Shown here: positions 6,391-11,081 of the stretch, piece by piece | Layout of the letters: each line of letters starts with the position of its first letter | How positions within the stretch are numbered: the stretch's first letter is position 1 | Assembly (NCBI GenBank): GCA_937923375.1 | Contig: CALAJG010000033.1 | Span: forward strand, 1 to 11,081 | DNA length: 11,081 bases | Direction of reading: 5' to 3' | Source of the DNA: an uncultured Leucothrix sp. | GTDB taxonomy: Bacteria > Pseudomonadota > Gammaproteobacteria > Thiotrichales > Thiotrichaceae | Made by a program: the position numbers and the translations under genes | Notes under the pieces: model-generated | The model's input: the letters and a program-made list of their open reading frames with translations, nothing else | Database searches by the model: none | What the model was told of the DNA's origin: nothing

Positions 6391-7569
6391 ATGAACTTTC
6401 TACTCAATAAAGCGCTTTCAGTGGTTTCAGTTTTAGCCTTAGTTGTTTCATTTTCATCGGCTGAAGCACGCCCTGGAAATCCGGTTTGTCCTACAGGTCA
6501 GACCATTACAAGTACTCTGTCGACTGGTTCTACATGGTCGATGTGTTGGGAAGCACGCGATAAAGAAGGAATCGTTTTATCTAATATCCGATACGCCGCA
6601 CCCGGGCAGGCACTTCGTCGTGTCATGGGTGAGATGTCATTGTCACAAATTCAACGAAATTATGATGATGGAAGCCCAGTCAGGTTTCTGGTTACGTCAT
6701 CTGGGTTAGGCGGAAATAATTTTATCCGTTTGACAAGCAGTGAATGTAGTGGTGGGCAATTGCGCAATTCGGGTGGTAAGCCAGTGTTATGCCAAAGCCA
6801 AAAAGATGCTGGTATTATATATAAAAGAGGCACGAGTGCAGGCGTCAGCGGCGTCGACTTGTCATTGCTTAGTGCTTCCCAGATTGGTGAATACAGCTAT
6901 ACCGTAGAATGGCTATTCAAAGAAAACGGAACTATACAGCCTAAAGTGGGTTTAAGCGGTAGCTTAGATAAGACAGGCACTAATGCTAGTTTTGGTTGGC
7001 CTATCCAACAAAATGGCGAAGTTGGCATTGGTTTCGTGGACAACTATTTCTGGCGGATGGATTTTGATCTTGGCAGTAACAGTAGCAACGATGTCATTGA
7101 ACAGATTACCTCTTCATTAAATGCTGATCGCACAAAGCGTAGCAAATCAATCTCCACTATTACGTCTGAAACAGGGCGAAATTTCAGCCCGGAAGTGAAA
7201 CGTTTCTGGAGGGTTCGCGATGGTTCTGAGACCAATGGTTTTGCTCCGATTTCTTACGAGCTTGTCATGCTTAACTACGACCATCAAACAACCGGTTCAA
7301 ATAACGAAGTTTGGATGAACAAAGACATTTACCTTACAAAATATAATGCCTGTGAACGTTTCGCTGCCGACAATAGCGTTGCTAATGGTTGCGGTTGGGG
7401 TGTTAATTCCTACACAAATGGAGAAGCGATTAATTCTGGTGATGTAGTGCTTTGGAACCGGATAAGTTACCACCATTTACCGCGGGATGAAGATGACAAT
7501 GTCATTGGCATGCGCTGGAACACATTCAAACTATTGCCAAGAGATTGGCACGCTGTAAATCCTCTATAA
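6391..7569 (+). CDS. Exported copper amine oxidase D4-like protein lacking copper ligands (pseudo-enzyme)
   Basis: A 392-residue protein with a signal peptide (likely cleavage after A-E-A at residue 26). ATG 6391 is chosen over an upstream in-frame ATG at 6352 because AGAGGA lies about 6 bases before it and a signal peptide follows. The whole mature part matches the catalytic D4 domain of CuAOs: W-S-M-C-W (49-53), S-G-L-G-G, a W-L-F-K-E-N-G-T-I segment (174-182) after the cofactor region E-Y-S-Y (Tyr168), N-Y-F-W-R-M-D-F-D-L (218-227), and the end D-V-V-L-W...Y-H-H-L-P-R-D-E-D...P-R-D-W-H-A-V-N-P. The HxH copper pair is replaced by F215-V-D217 and the catalytic-base position by Leu100; only the third His (362) remains. 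It is a close paralogue of the next gene, with six cysteines in matching places. It is probably a structural or regulatory subunit rather than an oxidase. Confidence 0.8.
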   Translation: MNFLLNKALSVVSVLALVVSFSSAEARPGNPVCPTGQTITSTLSTGSTWSMCWEARDKEGIVLSNIRYAAPGQALRRVMGEMSLSQIQRNYDDGSPVRFLVTSSGLGGNNFIRLTSSECSGGQLRNSGGKPVLCQSQKDAGIIYKRGTSAGVSGVDLSLLSASQIGEYSYTVEWLFKENGTIQPKVGLSGSLDKTGTNASFGWPIQQNGEVGIGFVDNYFWRMDFDLGSNSSNDVIEQITSSLNADRTKRSKSISTITSETGRNFSPEVKRFWRVRDGSETNGFAPISYELVMLNYDHQTTGSNNEVWMNKDIYLTKYNACERFAADNSVANGCGWGVNSYTNGEAINSGDVVLWNRISYHHLPRDEDDNVIGMRWNTFKLLPRDWHAVNPL

Positions 7570-7594
7570 ACGTTCTATATTCCGGATCGGACTG

Positions 7595-9622
7595 ATGATT
7601 AAATTATTCATAAAAAAATACTTACTCAAACTAGTTTCAGTGTGTGCAATATTGCTCAGTATGGGGAACGTACAAGCTGCACAGCATTGCACAGACGCCT
7701 ACTCAATTGATGAGACGCTGGCTAGCGGTGCTCGCTGGGATATGTGTTGGACCCAAGATGATAATCATGGGATTCGGTATCATCATATTTACTACACACC
7801 AAAAAACGGCACTCGACGTATGGTGCTAATGGATGCGGCGATTGCCCAGATCCATGTGCCATATGACGATAATGGCGCTCGTTATCATGACGTTTCTGAC
7901 TACGGCTTGGGGGCAGGTTATTTAAGAAGTTTAACAGCGTCCGAATGCCCTGGAGGAACCCTCCGCCAATATGGAACAAAAAATGCAGTTTGCACTCAGG
8001 TGCAAAAAAAGGGAGCAGCATATAGAAGTAGTACCAATGTGGATGAGGCAAACGTCCTGAAGGTATTTAGTATTTCTAAAGTGGGCGCATACGTTTATAT
8101 ACCACAATGGTTATTTTATGATGATGGTAGGATGGAACCATCAATGCTGGCCACGGGAGCCTTGCAACGTCTCAATAACTCATCTCCACAGCACGGGTGG
8201 TTACTCGATGGTTCAAGAATAGGTGTGTCTCACATGCATAACTATTTTTGGAGATTAGATTTTGATCTTAACGGCACAGCAACAAATGATGTAGTTAAAG
8301 AAATTAACTATAACTCCTCCGGTGGTAAAAGAACGCGAGTGATGACTACATTTACCTCTGAAGCCGCCCGCTCGCTTTCGCCATCCAAGATGCGCTCTTG
8401 GATGATTAGTGATGGAAGTCAGCGAAACGCTAAAAATCATTTAATGGGTTATGAAATCAGGTTGTCGGAAGCTGGGCATCGAGAAGTTGGCCCTGCGAAT
8501 GAGGCTTTTACCTACAACGACTTTTACGTAACACGGGCTAATTCCTGCGAGCAAATTGCCTCACATAATAGCCGTATCAATAGCGGTTGTGCTGACAGCC
8601 TTGATAGATTCGTCAATGGCCAAAGCCTATCTGGACAAGATTTAATTACATGGGTCGGCATTTCGTTTTATCACATCCCGCGCTCAGAAGATTACCCAAA
8701 AATGGATGCACACAGCAACCATTTTGAAATCATCCCACGCGACTGGCATGCTAAAAATCCGATAGGAGTTGCGGCTGTTATTAATGCACCACCAGTTGCC
8801 AACCCAGATAGTGTCAATGCCTCTGGCGATCGTATCGTTATCAATGCTTTGTCTAATGATACCGGCAGCGGCTTAACATTGATTGCACCTAACCCGTGGT
8901 CATGGAAAGGTGGGCAGGTATCACTTTCCAATAACAGAATTGCCTACACAGCAAAACCTGGCTTCAATGGCACGGATAAAATTTGGTACAGCCTCAAGGA
9001 TTCGCAAGGACGTGAAGCTTGGAGTGTGATTACAATTAATGTTACCAATAATGGTACTGTTGCAAATCCTTTTCCAGTTGGGAATGCTGATACTATTTCG
9101 GCAACGGCTGGGGTGTTAAAGACAATTGACGTATTAGCTAATGATATTGGCAATGGCTTAGTCCTGATCGCACCTAACCCATGGTCTCTAAAGGGAGGCA
9201 GTGTTGCACTGGCAAACAATAAGTTACGGTATACAGCCAAGTCTTCCTACAATGGTGAAGATAAAATTTGGTATACCTTTGAAGATGTTGAAGGGCGTCA
9301 AGCTTGGAGTGTAGTGACGATTAATGTTAGCGGAGGGGTTTCTGTTGCACCCTTTCCTATAGCAAATAGCGACAGCTATACTGTGGCAAGTAACACTACT
9401 AGAACGCTGAATGTGCTCTCAAATGATACGCCTAGTGGTTTAGCGATTGACACCTTATATGAATATACTGCGCAAGGTGGTAGAACCACTAAAGTTAATG
9501 GCACCGCCGTCTCCTACACTCCGAAGGCTGGTTTTACCGGGCCTGATAACTTCTGGTATGTGGTAGTCGACTCGCAGGGACGCAAGAATAGTGCACAGGT
9601 AACTATTAATGTGACGCCTTGA
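7595..9622 (+). CDS. Exported copper amine oxidase D4-like protein with three C-terminal cadherin-like repeats
   Basis: 675 residues: signal peptide (cleavage near residue 28-29), a CuAO catalytic-type domain (about 40-392), and three cadherin-like repeats (about 398-675). The CuAO residues are largely present: catalytic-base Asp99 in Y-H-D-V-S-D-Y-G-L-G, precursor-type Tyr166 in A-Y-V-Y, copper pair His213/His215 in S-H-M-H-N-Y-F-W-R-L-D, and third ligand His360 in F-Y-H-I-P-R-S-E-D-Y-P. The order and spacing are close to those of E. coli and Arthrobacter enzymes, somewhat shorter. The family TPQ motif is N-Y-(D/E)-Y, so Asn and Asp/Glu are replaced by Ala and Val. This makes self-processing to TPQ uncertain. 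Domains D2-D3 are absent; a similar module is encoded two genes upstream. The start lies 25 bases after the previous stop with a weak GGA ribosome site. A possible amine/lysyl oxidase or copper protein, envelope-attached or secreted. Confidence 0.82.
   Translation: MIKLFIKKYLLKLVSVCAILLSMGNVQAAQHCTDAYSIDETLASGARWDMCWTQDDNHGIRYHHIYYTPKNGTRRMVLMDAAIAQIHVPYDDNGARYHDVSDYGLGAGYLRSLTASECPGGTLRQYGTKNAVCTQVQKKGAAYRSSTNVDEANVLKVFSISKVGAYVYIPQWLFYDDGRMEPSMLATGALQRLNNSSPQHGWLLDGSRIGVSHMHNYFWRLDFDLNGTATNDVVKEINYNSSGGKRTRVMTTFTSEAARSLSPSKMRSWMISDGSQRNAKNHLMGYEIRLSEAGHREVGPANEAFTYNDFYVTRANSCEQIASHNSRINSGCADSLDRFVNGQSLSGQDLITWVGISFYHIPRSEDYPKMDAHSNHFEIIPRDWHAKNPIGVAAVINAPPVANPDSVNASGDRIVINALSNDTGSGLTLIAPNPWSWKGGQVSLSNNRIAYTAKPGFNGTDKIWYSLKDSQGREAWSVITINVTNNGTVANPFPVGNADTISATAGVLKTIDVLANDIGNGLVLIAPNPWSLKGGSVALANNKLRYTAKSSYNGEDKIWYTFEDVEGRQAWSVVTINVSGGVSVAPFPIANSDSYTVASNTTRTLNVLSNDTPSGLAIDTLYEYTAQGGRTTKVNGTAVSYTPKAGFTGPDNFWYVVVDSQGRKNSAQVTINVTP
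8786..9616 (+). repeat. Three tandem cadherin-like (Big_9-type) repeats within the third CuAO-like gene
   Basis: Three units of about 88 codons begin near 8786, 9068 and 9353. Each shows the pattern A-N-x-D-(S/T), a L-x-N-D-(T/I) strand, a G-G core, Y-T-(A/P)-K-x-x-(F/Y)-(N/T)-G, a D-K-I-W-Y or D-N-F-W-Y strand, D-x-x-G-R and T-I-N-V. Units 1 and 2 share I-A-P-N-P-W-S-x-K-G-G and A-W-S-V-x-T-I-N-V and look like a recent duplication; unit 3 is more diverged. Such modules occur in secreted or surface proteins as spacers or binding domains. Confidence 0.8.
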
Positions 9623-9636
9623 CATTGGGCAATTCA

Positions 9637-9665
9637 ATATCCCGCCGTCTTTGGCGGGATATCTT
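9637..9665 (+). terminator. Hairpin terminator after the CuAO-like operon
   Basis: A perfect 10-bp stem, ATATCCCGCC (9637-9646) with GGCGGGATAT (9653-9662), closes a 6-base loop 15 bases after the stop codon. The T-tract is poor (CTTAG), so termination may be partial. Confidence 0.55.
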
Positions 9666-9676
9666 AGTGCAAAGGT

Positions 9677-9706
9677 TTGCCGATTTAGAAAAATGCAGCG
9701 TATAAT
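9677..9706 (+). promoter_or_regulatory. Sigma70-type promoter for the YtkA-like/MauG-like pair
   Basis: The -35 box is TTGCCG (9677-9682, 4 of 6 consensus bases) and the -10 box is a perfect TATAAT (9701-9706), with an 18-base spacer. The predicted start is near 9713, giving a leader of about 28 bases before the ATG at 9741. It follows the hairpin terminator, so the downstream pair is probably its own transcription unit. Confidence 0.6.
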
Positions 9707-9740
9707 TGCTATTAATAAAAATAATTAGATAAAACATGTG

Positions 9741-10229
9741 ATGACTATTAAAAAATCATTATCTCTTAAGATCCTTGGTTGTCTTATTTCTACCCAGTTT
9801 TTATTTTCGTGTGATTCAGATCAGGTTTCAGCTCATAAGCATCAAGAGTCAGGAAATAGAAAGTCATCCGATCAGGCTACCTCAAAAGATACGAGCGATC
9901 ACTGGACAGTCTCACAACTTACCGAAAAACAAATATTTACCGTGATTTTTAGCTGCCTTAAAAAACCTTATGTTGGAGATTTTCAGTCTTGCCAGCTTCA
10001 GATAAAGCAGGGTGATAAAGAGATCTCTGATGCAAAGGTTTCAATTGAGGGTGGAATGAAAATGCATGGGCATGGGTTGCCAACCTCACCTAAAATCAGT
10101 TCTATTGATGCCTCGGGACGATACGAAATCGAAGGTTTAGAGTTTAGTATGCCAGGGGACTGGGTCATTGGGTTCAGGATCTCAGCAAATCAGCAAACGG
10201 ACCAAACCATCTTTAAGCTAGCAATCTAA
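9741..10229 (+). CDS. YtkA-like domain lipoprotein
   Basis: A 162-residue small lipoprotein. The signal peptide ends in L-F-S-C, making Cys24 the likely lipidated residue, followed by a charged, flexible linker (about 25-55). The C-terminal domain carries G-G-M-K-M-H-G-H-G-L-P-T-S-P (104-117) and G-R-Y-E-I-E-G-L-E-F-S-M-P-G-D-W (116-131 region), the pattern of YtkA-like/FixH-like beta-sandwich domains. The Met and His residues of the M-x-M-H-x-H stretch could bind copper; this is inference. ATG 9741 is used; an in-frame GTG directly before it (9738) is an alternative start. No strong ribosome site is seen. It lies 2 bases upstream of the haem-peroxidase-like gene, so the two are almost certainly cotranscribed and probably act together in the periplasm. 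Confidence 0.75.
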   Translation: MTIKKSLSLKILGCLISTQFLFSCDSDQVSAHKHQESGNRKSSDQATSKDTSDHWTVSQLTEKQIFTVIFSCLKKPYVGDFQSCQLQIKQGDKEISDAKVSIEGGMKMHGHGLPTSPKISSIDASGRYEIEGLEFSMPGDWVIGFRISANQQTDQTIFKLAI

Positions 10230-10231
10230 CG

Positions 10232-11081
10232 ATGCTGCCGCAGATCAAACACAAAAAAATGCAGCCACTTATTGTTGTGCTGGTGGTGTTGCTTGTTGCC
10301 TGTTCGCTTACAGCCTGCGATAAGATTGATGCTGCCAGTAAGCAAAACCTTGTAAGCGATCCTATCTGGAGCCCTCAGGAAAGACAGTTATTGCTGAGTT
10401 TATCGATTCGCCAATTGCCTGAAAATGCGATTGACCTCAGTAATAGTTACCAAACCAACCCCAAGGCCGTTGCCTTGGGGTCGAAGTTGTTTTTTGATGC
10501 AAGGTTAAGCGATTCAGGAAACATCTCCTGTTCTGTCTGCCATCAGCCGAATCGGGAGTTTAGTGACGGCCTACGAGTTGCTAGCGGCAAACAAAGAGGC
10601 AAACGCAATACGCCGTCCTTATTGGGTGTCTCTTATCAGAAATGGTTTTTTTGGGATGGGAGAAAGGACAGTCTGTGGGCTCAGGCTCTGGAGCCTTTTG
10701 AGGATAGTACGGAACATAATCTGAGCCGAACCAAGTTACTCAAAATTGTTTTTCGGGATCCCGAATATCAGTTGCTGTATAAAAAAGTAGGTTTTGCGGA
10801 AGTTCCTGATTCTGCTGAAATAGCTACATGGCCTGACAATGCCAGCCCTAACCGGGATTTGTTAGGCTTAAAAACCTGGAAAGGACTGCCCACCGAATCC
10901 AAGCGACGTATCAATAGAATTTTCTCAAACCTTGGTAAATCGTTGGCTGCTTATGAGGCAACTTTAAAATATAAAGCTTCTCGATTTGACCAATACTTAG
11001 AGGATCTTAAAGCAGATAAAGCTACCCAAAGGCTTACTGAATCGGAAGTGTCGGGCCTGAAGCTATTTATAGGAAAAGCAA
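10232..11081 (+). CDS. MauG / cytochrome c peroxidase-type haem lipoprotein, N-terminal part (runs off window)
   Basis: 283 residues are visible; the 3' end is outside the window. The signal peptide ends in L-T-A-C (Cys29, lipobox; L-V-A-C at Cys24 is an alternative), so it is an exported lipoprotein. The family block L-G-S-K-L-F-F-D-A-R-L-S (82-93) is followed by the first haem-binding motif C100-S-V-C-H104. Next come the typical F-S-D-G, R-N-T-P-S-L-L-G-V and F-F-W-D-G-R-K-D-S-L-W-A-Q-A-L-E-P stretches, then G-K-S-L-A-A-Y-E (about 255-262). The last bases (G-L-K-L-F-I-G-K-A) are where the second haem motif should begin, just past the edge. Members reduce peroxide or, as in MauG and MbnH, oxidise residues of partner proteins. 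The start is immediately after the YtkA-like stop; Met10 is another possible start. Confidence 0.88.
   Translation, partial: MLPQIKHKKMQPLIVVLVVLLVACSLTACDKIDAASKQNLVSDPIWSPQERQLLLSLSIRQLPENAIDLSNSYQTNPKAVALGSKLFFDARLSDSGNISCSVCHQPNREFSDGLRVASGKQRGKRNTPSLLGVSYQKWFFWDGRKDSLWAQALEPFEDSTEHNLSRTKLLKIVFRDPEYQLLYKKVGFAEVPDSAEIATWPDNASPNRDLLGLKTWKGLPTESKRRINRIFSNLGKSLAAYEATLKYKASRFDQYLEDLKADKATQRLTESEVSGLKLFIGKA

Overview
The window reads as chromosomal DNA of a Gram-negative gammaproteobacterium, probably marine or environmental. The evidence is PurH and Ung sequences of gammaproteobacterial type, lipoprotein and Sec signals of Gram-negative type, an OafA-like envelope acyltransferase, and moderate GC content. 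I cannot name the genus. Nothing looks like an insertion sequence, prophage, CRISPR array or tRNA.

Left part (1-2674): the 3' end of ung (uracil-DNA glycosylase) is followed on the same strand by an AT3-family membrane acyltransferase. Next comes a separately encoded, signal-peptide-bearing SGNH-hydrolase-like protein. In OafA-type enzymes these two parts are normally fused; here they are two genes. A plus-strand terminator closes this group. The gap up to purH holds four consecutive stem-loops. The last is a strong minus-strand intrinsic terminator, separate from the purH terminator, so a small minus-strand RNA (or small transcript) is plausible.

Middle (2675-5583): purH on the minus strand, the bifunctional enzyme of the last two steps of IMP synthesis. 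A 12-TM MFS transporter of unknown substrate is divergent from it.

Right part (5584-11081) is the notable region. Three consecutive exported proteins look like a dissected copper amine oxidase (CuAO). The first resembles the small N-terminal D2-D3 domains. The second and third each resemble the catalytic D4 domain. The second (pseudo-D4) has lost the HxH copper ligands and the catalytic base. The third keeps the base Asp, the precursor-type Tyr and all three copper His, but in a non-canonical A-Y-V-Y cofactor motif, and it carries three cadherin-like repeats at its C-terminus. After a hairpin terminator and a good sigma70-type promoter come a YtkA-like lipoprotein and the start of a MauG/cytochrome c peroxidase-type haem lipoprotein that runs off the window.

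Working model (inference): the three CuAO-like proteins form a multi-subunit, periplasmic or secreted redox or copper assembly. The adjacent MauG-like enzyme could supply oxidising power, for example for post-translational oxidation of a partner residue, or it could simply be a neighbouring independent operon.
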